A stretch of DNA of 64,000 nt from Roridomyces roridus (GCA_029378245.1 JARKIF010000003.1:1860001-1924000), one strand, 5' to 3'. Positions 51,228-63,164 are shown, numbered from the stretch's first letter. The notes: generated by a model from the letters alone, not told the origin. Numbers and translations are program-made.

Positions 51228-51322
51228 TCCTTATTGGTGTAGTGGTTAACATTGGTGCTTTTCAAGAAAACTGAGAAATCTTGATCACGCACTAGCCAAG
51301 GGTTCGATTCCCTTATAGGGAA
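51228..51322 (+). tRNA. tRNA-Glu (anticodon UUC), with a 23-nt intron
   Basis: Acceptor stem 51228-51234 pairs with 51315-51321 (one G-U pair). D-arm 51237-51252. Anticodon stem 51254-51258 with 51289-51293. Loop TT-TTC-A gives anticodon UUC at 51261-51263. The intron 51265-51287 lies between positions 37 and 38, the standard eukaryotic site. T-arm AAGGG-TTCGATT-CCCTT at 51298-51314. Mature length is 72 plus CCA. Internal promoters: A box TGGTGTAGTGG at 51235-51245 and B box GGTTCGATTCC at 51301-51311. A run of five T follows at about 51327. Confidence 0.92.
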
Positions 51323-51326
51323 TAAC

Positions 51327-51331
51327 TTTTT
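51327..51331 (+). terminator. RNA polymerase III terminator of the tRNA-Glu gene
   Basis: Five consecutive T residues begin five bases after the tRNA 3' end, the usual pol III stop signal. Confidence 0.7.
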
Positions 51332-51514
51332 CCAGGTGCGACCAAGAATTCAAACGCGTCTGAAAGTCTTTGAAAGCCTTTCTCATTATGGCGCGGCCTT
51401 TTTTCACATGTGGCGTCAGTGTGCATTTGCATGCGCCTAGAGCAAGGCCTCTTTTCAGAATCGTACTCGCTTCCTTTATAATACATTGTCATTGTCTGAT
51501 AAGTTTACATATTC

Positions 51515-52425
51515 CTAAGTGCTCGTCGCTGGCGCAGGCTTTTGCGCAGTGGCAATCCGCTTCGCCTCCTCGTGAATATCCAGAGCCTGTTTGCTGGTCT
51601 GGGTGTAAAAGTCACGGACACGGGATCCAAATGGCGAAGACAACGCCCATGAATAATACTGGTGGAAGACCTATTCAGCACGATGAAGACCAGGCTCCAC
51701 GGGGAATCGCAAGACATACCTCTTGCGCGGATTTAGAGTAGCCCTTCTGCTCGTCGACGGCGCGGACCTGCTGAATGGTCTCGGTGACCTTGCCAGAGAT
51801 GGTCTTGTCGGGTCCGAGAGCCTTGGATCCGACCGTGGTGTCCACGGATTGGATGTACGTGAGGAACCTTTTGGAGATTCCTTGCTTGTTGTCCATCTCG
51901 ATTGCGCGGTTCAGGATCTGGTCCGAGAGAACGTATCCCTTGGCGAGGTATTCAGCGGCAACTGTGGCGGGTGAGCATAGCCTAGATAACGACGCCCGGC
52001 TTACTTCCGGCCCGGGGCTTATCCGATTGATCGATGGGGTGTGTGGCGTCTGCATCGTGAGCGTCGTCTTGGTGGTCGACCTCAGAGGTAACAGTCAACG
52101 CGTTGCCGTCAAGGGTCCCAGTGTGGAGCTGGAGGAGATGAGCGACGAATGTAAAACCCCTGAAGGTGGCGGACCATCAACGCCGTCTTTGCGGCGGACG
52201 ATTTCTCGAAATGAATTTTCGCAGTTGGCGGCGTAAATTCGATCTCATTGATCCTGTGCAAGGTTATAGAAAGCCAGGATGTGCAGCGTTCGTCTCACTT
52301 TCCGCAGAATCTGCCGGGCTATTAGAATGGATGCAGAGAGAGGGCGCAGCTTACTCAAAAAACGACTTGACGTGCTCCTCTTTAGTCGATTCGGCGATAT
52401 TGGCGACGTGTACAGTGTAGGACAT
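51515..52425 (-). CDS. vip1: Vip1-like RRM RNA-binding protein
   Basis: Exons 52355-52425, 52299-52310, 52175-52253, 52005-52128, 51720-51961 and 51515-51670; 227 residues. The RRM begins MSYTVHVANIAESTKEEHVK and continues FFEFCGKINEIEF (RNP-type strand), AKIHFEKSSAAKTALML and TGTLDGNALTV. The second half is the conserved Vip1 tail: AAEYLAKGYVLSDQIL, RAIEMDNKQGISKRF, AVDEQKGYSKSAQE, ALSSPFG and DIHEEAKRIA. The family is defined by S. pombe Vip1; the RNA target is unknown. The second exon is only 12 nt (ATTCTGCGGAAA) and supplies FCGK of the RRM. All splice sites are GT-AG and in phase. Confidence 0.88.
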
Positions 52426-53422
52426 GGTAGAAGATATGGGTGAGGAAGAGGTTGTGTGGTGCGAGGAACGAAAGCTGGTGGATGTGGTGGAGGAGGAAGA
52501 AAGCGCTGTTGTTTGGTGACATCATCGCAAGTCATCATGATGCTCGCCGCAGTCGGCAATGACTCCAACGACGCGCGTCTTGCGCGCCGTCGATCTGCCT
52601 TATCCACGCTAAAGTATCCCGACTTGCGAGTTGACTCGAAAATGCCGCGCAAAAGGATACTTCCCGCCTTGCCTTTAGCAGTGACATCATCGCTCGGCAA
52701 ATGATTTTCCTCCTTCGGCTTTTCCTCTTTCGTCCATGATTCTCACAATGAAAAACGCGTCGCTCCCGAGTGACACGGAGCAGGTCTGGGACACCTGATT
52801 TATTACCTGACTCGACAGTCTTCTTCTCATCTCCGGTGGTCGAGAGCTACCTTTTCACTCTACCCGCTCTTCCTGATCCGCATGCTCTCGTTTCACCTGA
52901 ACGGCGGCGTCCAGCGAGCGAATAAGGGCTTGGTTAAAATTCGAGTCCGTGCAGAGACCCAACGAAAAATGGTTAGACGAGGCGTATATAGAACTAAGTG
53001 TGTATGTGGGCGTACGCTGTGATATCTGCTCGCGCGGAAGCAAAAAAGTTAATTATCCTAATATGGAAGCTGTCAATGCTAGAAGCCGTGATGCTGTACA
53101 TAAATGCAGAAACCTTGTCTCTGCCTTCTCCCTCTACTGCGCGCCACTCCAACGACTCGCGCCGTCTCCTACGTCCACAGCCATTGTCTCTTGTCCGTTG
53201 CAGGGAGAGAGACGAGATCCGTGCGAGCCACTCGTTGGCTCTATCGCGCCACAATCGGTGTGTTCTCTCTTCGTGCTCTTTTCACCTACTCAGTGGCCAT
53301 AGAGCACGTCGGATACGGTTCGCACCAAAAATTGCAGCTGCACATACACGTCCGACAGCTTGTGCGTCGTTATCTTCGCTCTTGATCTACCCGATTCTCA
53401 TTGCGTGATGTAGCATTCAAAA
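52426..53422. other. Divergent intergenic region between vip1 and an orphan reading frame
   Basis: About 1 kb with no recognisable gene. It holds a purine-rich stretch near 52450-52510 directly upstream of vip1, a plausible leader, and several short open frames without motifs on both strands. Confidence 0.4.
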
Positions 53423-54067
53423 ATGGCCACTCCGGGCTCAGACTCCTTCTACCTCCACTCCCAAAAGTCCTCGTCCCCGATTGAGATCCCTGGACGTCAC
53501 CGCGACCGCTCCGCGCGTCCAATTTCTCCGGAACTCATCTTTGAAATGGACCCAATGGAACCTCCTACTACATACTACCCATCGGGTCTTGCGACCACAT
53601 GCACACAGGATGACCCCGAACCACTACTCTACTCCTTCCCCCGGTTCTCTGCGGAGAACTGTAATATTGTCGCTCCTCCAAAGCCACAGAGCTCTTCATC
53701 ATCATCCCGCAAGGCGCCTCGGAAGTGCCCTCCGACTACTACTGCCTCCCCACCTGCGCCTCTAGATCCATACGTTCCCATTAAAGCCGTGCCGGTCCAC
53801 AAAATCACCGGTTTCAAGCCAGACTTTACCGCACAAGCACCGTCTGCCATCATGAACCCAGAAGCGCCACGGGAGAATCAGCTTGCGCCGCCCCCTCGAA
53901 TTTCTTCAGCATCAGTTTGGACACTTCCGGGGAGAGGCGATGCGTCCGACGACGAACCGCGTTCTTTCGAGTTGGATCTCGACTTTTCGCAGTATCTCAT
54001 TCGGCGCATGGACCGACGCGCCCACTTTCCTGCGTTCCAGGCCGTGATGAGCGTGTCGGTGCGGTAG
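53423..54067 (+). CDS. Orphan low-complexity protein
   Basis: A single-exon frame of 214 codons, rich in Pro, Ser, Thr and Arg, opening MATPGSDSFYLHSQKSSSP. A serine run with basic residues lies near residues 90-105. The C-terminal part is more ordered (SFELDLDFSQYLIRRMDRRA, HFPAFQAVM). I recognise no family. Intronless genes are rare in this window, so it may be a real lineage-specific gene or a chance frame; codon composition resembles its neighbours. Confidence 0.45.
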   Translation: MATPGSDSFYLHSQKSSSPIEIPGRHRDRSARPISPELIFEMDPMEPPTTYYPSGLATTCTQDDPEPLLYSFPRFSAENCNIVAPPKPQSSSSSSRKAPRKCPPTTTASPPAPLDPYVPIKAVPVHKITGFKPDFTAQAPSAIMNPEAPRENQLAPPPRISSASVWTLPGRGDASDDEPRSFELDLDFSQYLIRRMDRRAHFPAFQAVMSVSVR

Positions 54068-54641
54068 AGGCCCTTGTAATGTTCAGGTACGTCTCCGGTT
54101 CGGCCGACGCAATCGCCGCGACTTACGTGCCATCTAGCGCCGTGTTGATTTCATCCATTCCGTTTTTGCATCGTTCGACTCGTCATTCACCACATGCACG
54201 CACCCACCATAGACGGTCACTAAAACACAAACAATAGATCCGGAACCCATCATCTTGTCTTTCTAGTCCCAGCATTACCCAACCAACCCACCCCTGCAGC
54301 ATTACCATTCCATTCATCATCCATTGTCGTATACATTAGCAACGCATCCATCCAACAAACACATACAGCATCGCATCCTCATGCATCTTTCGTCTCAACT
54401 TTACGCACGTACAATTGACAATCAGTATATAGCTTGCATCACCCAGAGTCGGTATAGCGAATAATTATAGTCACCTACAGAGTCCCACTTCGAGTCCGGC
54501 AGACTGGGTAGAGCAAAGTCCATGTCCGCCGGGTCAAGAGGACCCAATGAAAAGTTTCGCATCCTCGGAAGGACTAGTGGAGCTTGAAAACGCAAAGAGA
54601 TGTATGGGTTCAGGCCCGGAACCGAGGGGGAACGGAGCCGT

Positions 54642-54768
54642 CAGGGCCAGGCATATTGAGATTATGTATTACGACGGCGCCTACTCGTGCTCTCAAACCG
54701 TCAGTGCTCTCGTTTGGAGCCAGTTGACTAAAACCGGCAGGGCCATGCATATTGAGATTCTGTATTAC
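54642..54768 (+). repeat. Duplicated 31-bp motif, 96 bp apart
   Basis: CAGGGCCAGGCATATTGAGA and the following bases (54642-54672) recur at 54738-54768 with two differences. This looks like a degraded direct duplication; the sequence between the copies shows only weak similarity. Confidence 0.55.
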
Positions 54769-55154
54769 CTGGGTACGAAGGCGTCTAGTCATTTTTCTGT
54801 GAAGCAACGGTCAGCGGGGAACTACCTCCATGGCAAGCATCTTCAACCGAGGAACAGAGGGTAGTAGTTTATTTGCCAGTCCTGCTTGAAACAGGTTCAT
54901 TAATGCACGCACCTGCCCGTCGGTCGATGAATTGCGGTGCGATGCGCCGGCGGGCGCGCACTCGTGGTGGGGCAGGGGTTTCATCATCCACTAGTGAGGG
55001 TGCGGTGCCGCATCGTGAAAGTTACATACTTGCACGATGGCCAAGTTCAACAGACAATCATCGTAGCATCGGAGCATCGCTGCGAAAGAAGCTGGGAAGC
55101 CGAGTTTTGACGCGGTAGAATGTAACTGTCGCGCCCGCGGTGAAGATTAGTTGG

Positions 55155-55991
55155 TCAACGTCATTTTCGTGTTGGACGGCGTCTTCTTGTTGAACTCGGT
55201 TTGAAGTTTCTTTGCCAGGTGGTTCATCATTTTTCTAGCCACTTGCGAATAGCGCGCAGCGACGCGCCGGGCGCCGTTTCGATGGAGCGCGTAAGAACGT
55301 GTAGTACTCCCCCGCGAAACACACTGATTTCATGGTGATAAATTGAGTCTTACTTACGATTCCTTCTTGCTTTGCGAAGTAATCATCTGCGTGGGAAACG
55401 TTGGATTTCCGTACGCGCGGCGGAGGATCGCTTAGAGGTGTATACGGTACGGATGAGCTCACCTGCATTCAGTTTTGATCCATCGAGCGGAGAGACAAGA
55501 AGAACAAGTGATAATCATCTTGCGTTTTAGGGCCGCCGGCATGAGCTTGGTGCCTTGTACCTGATCCCACCGACCCCCAACAAAGGACGAGTGCTGCCGA
55601 GGGTATCATATGGACGGAGATCTCTTGCAAGTTGTCCCTGGGCCTAAGGCCGAGCCGGGCACGGTATTTTGCCAAGCTTCTAAATAGGGGCTAGACGGGG
55701 AGTTCCTCGTGTCGGATCAGATGAGCTTCGAATCTTAATGAAAAAGGCGTCCAAGCTGTGTAGATACCACCCAGGAACGCGTTGCACCATCGCTCGCACT
55801 GCACGGCCAGGTGGAACTGAACCGCTGTAACGAAATCGAGTGCCTGATTTAGTACATGCAACAGCCGCATATAGGTACTTACCCAACCCTGGCGGGATTT
55901 TCACAGCGCTGGTATCACCATTCCGCCGCCGGGGTCTCGGTGTATAGTGAACGGAGCGTCGTAAGATTGGACTGATGTGGGGCGACTGCAA
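55155..55991 (-). other. Possible small spliced gene on the minus strand
   Basis: Good donor sequences on the minus strand (GTAAGTAC near 55880, GTGAGC near 55462, GTAAGTAA near 55357) pair with plausible acceptors. A basic, low-stop frame ends near 55155 (translating as ARYSQVARKMMNHLAKKLQ within it). I could not assemble one continuous reading frame or recognise a family, so this is a transcript candidate, not a gene model. Confidence 0.25.
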
Positions 55992-57741
55992 GATTGGTCC
56001 ATCTGACGTCTCGCTCGTTCACATGAGTCTGAGACCTGCGCGCCTCAAAGTTGAATTAATCAGAGAATATAACATAAAGAGACGCGCCCGCGTCCGGAGC
56101 ATCTCCCGGTGGTCCATGGCCAACTATCTGCAAACAAGTACCGAAGGGAATAGACTTGGGATCCATCTGTCGGCATTGAATGTTTAATTTGAGTTCCATA
56201 TGCTGAGGGAGCCCGTTCCCCAGCCCACGAACTGCGTGCCAGTCTAGTCCAGCAGGGGATTCTGAACCGAGATTGTATAGTTGGCGGGGGTGAGAGGAGA
56301 AGGGAAAGTGGCGCATCCCGCGCCATATGATCGAACACTGATAGTCAGTTCAAGTTCCCCGTACTCGTTCTTCTCACAGAAGACCCCAGCCAGTCAAATG
56401 CGGTGCAATAGTACCCACCGTGAACGACGGAGTGCCAACCGGCCCCGGTGCAAGTATTTGAGTTTGGATGCAAACAGTCAAACTGTGGGAGGGATTGACA
56501 CTGAGATCGGAATCAGATTTAGTCTCTGTAGGTCTGCAGATCAGGTTTAATAGGAGCGGGCACAGCCAGGTTCAATTACAGAAGATACATGCGGTTTTGG
56601 ATTGATGGTCAGAGGGAAGAAGGTGCGGGGAGTCGGCTGACGCGGTCGCAACAGGGAGAGCCACCGCCGGCAGAGAGGAGGATCACCGATATGTCAACAG
56701 GCTGGAGGCAGATGCATATGGGCGGGACATATCCTGTAGGTTCAGAGCGAGGTTGGCTGTGAATGGAGATTAAGGACACGACCGAGATAACGAGGAGGTT
56801 CAGTAGGTTTGGATACTCAAAAATAAAGCAGCCCGTTGGAATGGATCGTGCGGCGGCGATAGATAGCATAACAGGAGCGCATAGAAGCCAGAGCCAAGCA
56901 TGGAAGAACTTGGGTCCATTTTTGTAAAGCGATCGTTCAGGACTTGAAAGTGGATAACGGTGAAAGCCGAGAAAGGAACGAGATGATATGGTCTGACGTT
57001 CAAACTGGGTGCAGATAGACTGTGTGCAGACCGGCCAGCACGGAACCTGGAGATGTTCCTGGCCTGGAGAAGGATTGTCTCATTTATCATCGCCGAGGTT
57101 GAGCCATACCGGTACCTGAAGAATTGAACCTGGAAGGAGGCTCGGCTACTTGAGAACAAGGGCACAAAAAGAGCGTCGAGCTGGCCAGATCCGGTCATCA
57201 GGAGCGTGGTTCAATCTTCGGCAAATGTGTCCTTGATCTGCAAAAGAAAATACAAGGCGGGTTCGATTTCAGGGTTCCCACGAGAAACAACTTGCACGTC
57301 CAAGGTTCAAGTTTGAGCTCGATGCTTACCAGTACGTGTTCAAGCCCTGGGTGATAATCTACTCTGAGACACAAGGTAGGCTGTAGATAATGCCTCGACT
57401 TGTAGTTTATCCATTCCTAGCTGAGAACAAAGATGCAAGAAGTGCAGAAGCAAAGATTAAGATACGGGGCATGCCAGTAGCAGCGTTTGAGACGATCCTT
57501 CAATCAATTTCTTCGAGACACCGAAGGAGATTTAGATGGGACGAAGAGGACTCCGTGAGAAGATGATTATCATGACTGATCGCGTCAAATGGTTTAGAAC
57601 TGATGAACCAGTCCAGAAAGTCGAGCCAGGTAGGAAGATGTCTAAAAGCATTTTCGAAGGTGGATGGGAGATGATTATGCACATACTACCAGGAAAACGG
57701 ACCGGAATTTCGACCACGGCTTGTTGAACAACGGATTTTGG

Positions 57742-58570
57742 ATTCGTCCGAGTCATTATTTCACAGAGGTTGGCAAGAGCGCCAGACCAGTCCGAATTGC
57801 AAACAAATTTATTTATGAAGTTTCACATCTCAGCAACGAGGTGTTACGCGCACACAGAGCAGACGGAATGAGAAATGCCCCAGTAGACGAGTTCATCTCG
57901 AGGTGAAACATGAACGCAGTCGGAGACAAAGTGGACCCAGAGTGGTGAGATTCCCGGAGTGTACGTACAAAATCCAGAAGACAGAGCAGTATTCGTCCGA
58001 GTCATCCTGCGGCTATTTCACAGACGTTGGTTGACAAGCGTGAATGACAAGAGCGCCAGACCGCAAACGAGTTCATTTATGAAGTTTCAGATCTCTACAA
58101 CAAGAACTCTTCATATGCTAGGCGCACCCAGAGCAGACGGAATAGAATTGCCCCAGTAGACGAGAAGTTGATCTCGAAGTGAAACATGAACGCAGTCGGA
58201 AACAAAGTGGACCGAGAGTGGTGAGATGCCCGGAGTGTACGTACAAAATCCAGGGGACGAGAGCAGTATTCGTCCAAGTCATCCTGCAGCTATTTCACAG
58301 ACGTTGGTTGACAAGCAGGAATGAGAAGAGCGCCAGACCAGCCCGAATTACAAACAAATTCCTTCATGAAGTTTCACATCTCTACAACAGCAATTCTTCA
58401 TGTGTTAAGCGCACCCAGAGCAGACGGAATGCGAATTGCCCCAGTAGAGTCTAGACGAGAAGTTCATCTCGAACTGAAACATGAACGCAGTCGGAGCCAA
58501 AGTGGACCAAGAGTGGTGAGATGCCCGACTCGTACGTAAAAAAAATCCAGAAGAGGAGAGCAGTGAGCCT
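57742..58570 (+). repeat. Tandem repeat, three diverged units of about 250-280 bp
   Basis: Units begin with ATTCGTCC at 57742, 57991 and 58268. Each contains, in order, GAGCGCCAGACC, GAAGTTTCA, CAGAGCAGACGGAAT, GCCCCAGTAGA, GTGAAACATGAACGCAGTCG or a variant, and GAGTGGTGAGAT. The units differ by substitutions and by indels of up to about 30 bp, so the array is old or fast-evolving. No unit encodes a conserved long frame. Confidence 0.85.
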
Positions 58571-58832
58571 GACGGAGCGGCATTCCAGTTCCTATGATCG
58601 ACGGCGGGTTGCAAACTTGCAATTCGATATATGACTCGAATTAGGAGACCTGTGAAATTGACGACGCGGCGAGGGCCGCAAGTCTTGAAAGGCCTTCCAG
58701 CTGGACGGGAATACAGGGATTGACATTGAAGGGCGTTCAAGCCAGTTCCAGTCAACGCGGTCGGCGTTTCCATTTTGGGCAAGTTTGACGGGAGGCGATC
58801 ACGTGCACATCCAACCGCGACCCACGACGACC

Positions 58833-61800
58833 ATGGCTGACGACGGCCAGCAGCAGCGGCCAGCATGGCAGACAGAGGAACTTCAGGACGAATGGGTCGA
58901 TCTCGACACCACCCAGGATGACGACGCCAACAACTTGACCTACGGCACCCGCTCCATCTCACTCACAGCGCCCCTACCTAGCCACATCCACACCAACAGC
59001 GAACTAGACGACGACAAATCCACCTCTTTCCGCGCAGTCGGCACTTTCCTGGTGAGGGAGGATGTCCAGAACGGTCCCGTCCTCCCAAAGACCCCCGGTA
59101 GAGGCAGGATCAAGGACTTCTTCACTCCGTTGCCACTCGAGCGAATGTTCGAGCCACCGACGCCGCCAATTGGGTCCATTCCTGTTCCACCCGCCCCCGA
59201 ATCCGCCCCCGAGCCCGAGCCTCCACAATCTCCGAGTGACGAAATCCTCGAGACGGATGTCCCGAACATGGTGTCTTTCCATGGGCGAAAGCCGAGCCTC
59301 GCTTGCCAATTCACCTTCGCTGCACCCATCACCAGTGCATTGAATCCTACCGACACTTATCCCCAAGCGCAGAGCACACCCACGCCGCCCTTCGTTCCGA
59401 ATAAAACGGCTCCGGCAACCGATCCTCGCCTCCGTTTATTCCAGTTTCAATATGATACGTTCACTCGCGAGCATCTCTCGGCACTCGCAGACTCCATTGC
59501 CGTAAACACTCCATCGGGCGCAGGGACGAGCCCTGATATTAGGCTCTCTCCTGTCTCTGAAGCGAGTTTTTCCCATCTGCGGAGTACGAAACGAGTCAAA
59601 CTCAGCCCGCCGAGTGACTATGGCGAAGGCGCCGGAGAGAACGCGTCAATAGCCCGCCCCAAGATTTACGGCAAGGCGTATGTCGGCGAGTCGCTTTCGC
59701 TGATGGAGAAGATCAAGCAGGCGCGCGACTTTTCTACCATTTCGACGGTGGTGAGCGGGAACAACGACAGTCCAGATTCAAACAATAAATCCAGTGCTTA
59801 CGGTGCGTTTACTGTAAAGTTCACGGACCCGACTAATGTTGCGTAGAAAAATTGCGACGTTCATCTTTACTAAAGGTTCCTACATCTACCGAAAACGATC
59901 CTTCTGGCACCGTATCTAGTTTGCCACACTCCTCCTCCACTTATCGGCAGCAGGCTGCCGCCCTCATGGCGCAAATAAAGAGCGACATGAAGGGAAACAA
60001 ACGAATATTTTCTGGGGACAGCGAGATGTCGCACGTTACAGCTCATTTCGACGACGAGATGTCCTTTGCGCATGCCGTGCCACCCCCGACGATAACGATT
60101 AATCCTTTCGAAAAGGAAAACCAACGAGGCCTTCATCGCCGAGTTTCCTCTGGTTCCGGTCGGCTGCGAGCCAGCCCGCGGCGCCCCCAGCGGTCGCTCG
60201 AGGCAGACAACCAACTTGTCGGCGACATGTCCAAACTCTCTCTGGGATGGCGCCGCCCCGACTCATTCCTCGTTCCCCCAATTACTGTTAACGCGGTCCA
60301 CGTGACACTCACTGGACCGCGGCCGACCGGTACGACCAACTCGGACCTGAATCGGTTCGTGTCCTCGAGCACAGCGTCGGGGACGACGTTGACGGTTGGA
60401 AGCGTCCCCTCGTATGTGAAGCATCAGGGTCCAGCACAGTTGCGTACGATTGCGCCCCAGGACGTGCCTGCCATGCCGGAGCGCATGGGGGACATGATGT
60501 TTGACAGGGTGATGATGAGGTGGGTGAAGAACGTACAGGCGAGTGCGGGTGGACCCGAGGCGATTGTGGAGGAAGTGAGCGAGGATCCATTTGGGGATAT
60601 CGAGAGTTTGAGAGACGATTCTTCGCGCGAGGTTGGCAGGGAGCAGGAACGGACGGGGGAGGTGACGGAGGATGAGGAAGAGGCCGAGTTGACGAGCTTT
60701 TCAACTGACGCGTCGGGTCGCGTGATGACTGTGATGACCACTGACGGGTTGGACGAGGAGACGACCGACTCGGAGGGTGGGAATGACGAGGTTATCACAG
60801 GAGAACTGGAGCATGTGGTTCCACTGCGACGGGACTCTGAGACCGAGTCGGAAGAAGAGGATGAAGATCTTACACAGCAACCCAACCATCCCCTGTTCGA
60901 CGATGATCTCACGGATGCATTCGCGCCTCCGCCAATCGTAATCACGACTTTCAACACACCCGTGGCGGCGGAGAAAGTTCCAGCTACTGCCCCTGCGTCC
61001 GTGATCAAGAGCAATGGCGGTGCTACTCCGTCTTCAGTGCTCAAAGACCCAAGCCGCCGCTATCGCACGCCGCGGCGCACGCATCGACGTTCTGTGAGTT
61101 TTTCTGACGGCAAACGGGACGGGCCAATCCGTGGGCTTCACAGCGGAGAACCTTCTGCTCGGTCGAAGCGCATCGCAGAGATGCTGGCGCGAAGCGATTC
61201 GTCTGGTAATTTTTTTAATCTTTCTTTCCCCTTTAATTAATGTGATTTAGAACCGGATTCAGACTCGCCGACAAAAGGGGCGGGTCGGCCGAGTGGATCG
61301 AGCGCGGCTACTTCTTCACGGTCCGCAGCGTCTGAATCTGGGATGGTATCTGCCTCGAGTTCTCGACATGCCTTTTCGCGTTCGAACAGAAACGGGACGT
61401 TCCTGACGGAATGCTCGTTTGCCGTTGCACATGATCGGATTGTCGAGGTGCTCACGGACGTAGAGCCATTTGAGCCGCACTGGGAGGCTCTCACCACCGT
61501 CGACTTGTCTGGCAAGAGAATTGAGAGTACAGCAAGGTTAAAGGAATTTTTACCTGCACTGGATGCGATCAATTTGTGCCTGTTTTCCCTCCTATCTGCG
61601 ACAATTTACTGACAATGTTTTTAGGAATGACAATCAGCTGGCGTGGTTAAGTGGCGTTCCAGGGGGTGTGCGGACACTTTCTGTCGCGTCAAATAGGTGT
61701 GTTTGTCCGTCTGGAGGGGCGTATTTTGATCGCTGATGCGCTTTTTAGGTTGACGGGATTGACATCGTACAGCCACCTGCTCAACCTCGAGAATCTGGAC

Positions 61801-63164
61801 ATTAGCGGGAATGAGGTCGACTCGCTTCGGCGTAAGTGTTCCTGTCGGTGCTTAAACTGCTAAATCTGACGCTTGTAGAATTGGCGTGTCTGCGGCATCT
61901 ACGGGAGCTGCGCGCGGATGGCAACGCGATCAAGAACGCGGATGGTCTTGAGCGCATGGACGGGCTGGTCAAGTTGAGTCTTGCTGGAAACAAGTTGGGC
62001 GGCACGCTGGACCTTGGCTCGTACCGGTGGACGAGGCTTGAGATGCTCGATGTGCGAGGGAATCGGCTCACGGGTGTGCAGGGCTTGGCTGGCCTACAGG
62101 CGCTTGCTGCGCTGAACGTGGGTACGTCTTTTCTCTTTCTTGTTGATGCAAAGCTAGTGCTTATTGTTGGCAGAGGACAATGCGTTGGAAAACCTGGACG
62201 CCGGGGGTGCTATGCCACGGTTGCGAATCTTGCGAGCGTCTGGTAATCGGCTGCGTGCTCTGCATGTTCATTGGTTCGCGGGCTTGCGAACGCTATATGC
62301 AGATGGGAATTCGCTTGAAGGGGACGCACTGCATGCTGTCTCAGATTCACGACCAGCTGGACGCGGCGGGGTTCTTGGTCGCCTGGAGAACCTAAGCCTT
62401 CGGAATCAAAGCGGCCGGGGACTGGGGCTCGAGTTTCTGCTGCGCGGAGACGTTCGGGACGCGAAGAGGCTTTATCTAAGTGGTAAGTGGTACTAGCACA
62501 TTCTGTGGGTTATACTAAATGTGATGCAGGCAACGCGCTCCCGAAAGGATTTTTGGCGTCGGCGTGCTACAACTTGGTCTATCTTGAGCTTGCCAATTGC
62601 CGACTGACGACGCTGCCCTCTGGCCTGGCTGCTCTCGTGCCCAACGTCCGTGCACTGAACCTGAATTATAACTTTTTGGAGGACATCCGCGGGCTGGAAG
62701 GTCTGACGCGGCTACGCAAGCTGAGCGTCGTCGGCGCACGGCTCAAAGTGGGTTTCGTGTATTGAAATTTACCGGATTACTGATTTGTTTCAGGCGACAA
62801 AGGAGATAATTCGGGTGGTGCGTGGGCTCGCAGAGGTGGAAGTCCTCGATTTTCGGTGAGATTAATCTTCTTTTGTTTCTTTTTTCAAATGAGGACGTAA
62901 ATTAATGATGAATGCAGAATGAATCCATGCACGTTGGGCTGGTATCTACCGCTTCTGGTGGGCGACGAGGAGATGGCCAAATGGGCGGAGTTGGACAGTC
63001 GGTTCCGGCGGGGTCTGCCCGACGAGGTGTATGTGGGTCGACTCGCGTACCGGGGGCTGGTGATGCGAGCGTGTGGCGGAGTGGGTGTGCTTGATGGAGT
63101 TCTCGTGACGGCGAAAGAGCGGGCCAAGACCGAGGCTGTGTTGGGACTGATTTGTGCGAGATGA
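58833..63164 (+). CDS. CDC11: Cdc11/Nud1-type leucine-rich-repeat scaffold of the septation/mitotic-exit network
   Basis: Exons 58833-59802, 59847-61205, 61251-61575, 61625-61696, 61749-61831, 61879-62121, 62174-62482, 62530-62747, 62794-62855 and 62918-63164; 1295 residues. The N-terminus has the short conserved tryptophan motif PAWQTEELQDEWVDL. Roughly 850 residues of Ser/Pro/acidic disordered sequence follow. The C-terminal third is a leucine-rich-repeat array: LTTVDLSGKRIES, VRTLSVASNRLTGL, LENLDISGNEVDSL, LRELRADGNAIKNA, LEMLDVRGNRLTG, LVYLELANCRL and VRALNLNYNFLEDI, with a cap at MNPCTLGWYLPLL. Cdc11/Nud1 anchors the spindle-pole-body kinase cascade that triggers septation and mitotic exit. 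Two other mitotic components (DAD1, DAM1) lie in the window. All exon phases agree. Confidence 0.9.

Larger units (their letters stand above)
54068..58832. other. Gene-poor, repeat-containing island
   Basis: Nearly 4.8 kb without a gene I can support, in a window otherwise over 85% genic. It contains a diverged tandem repeat at 57742-58570 and a duplicated 31-bp motif at 54642-54672 and 54738-54768. Scattered splice-like signals lie on the minus strand between 55.1 and 56.0 kb. No transposase, reverse transcriptase or clear terminal repeats were seen. It may be decayed mobile DNA or non-coding transcription units. Confidence 0.5.

Noticed and set aside
57742..58570. CRISPR-like array
   Set aside because: The units are hundreds of bases long and diverged, with no short identical repeats or unique spacers; the genome is eukaryotic.
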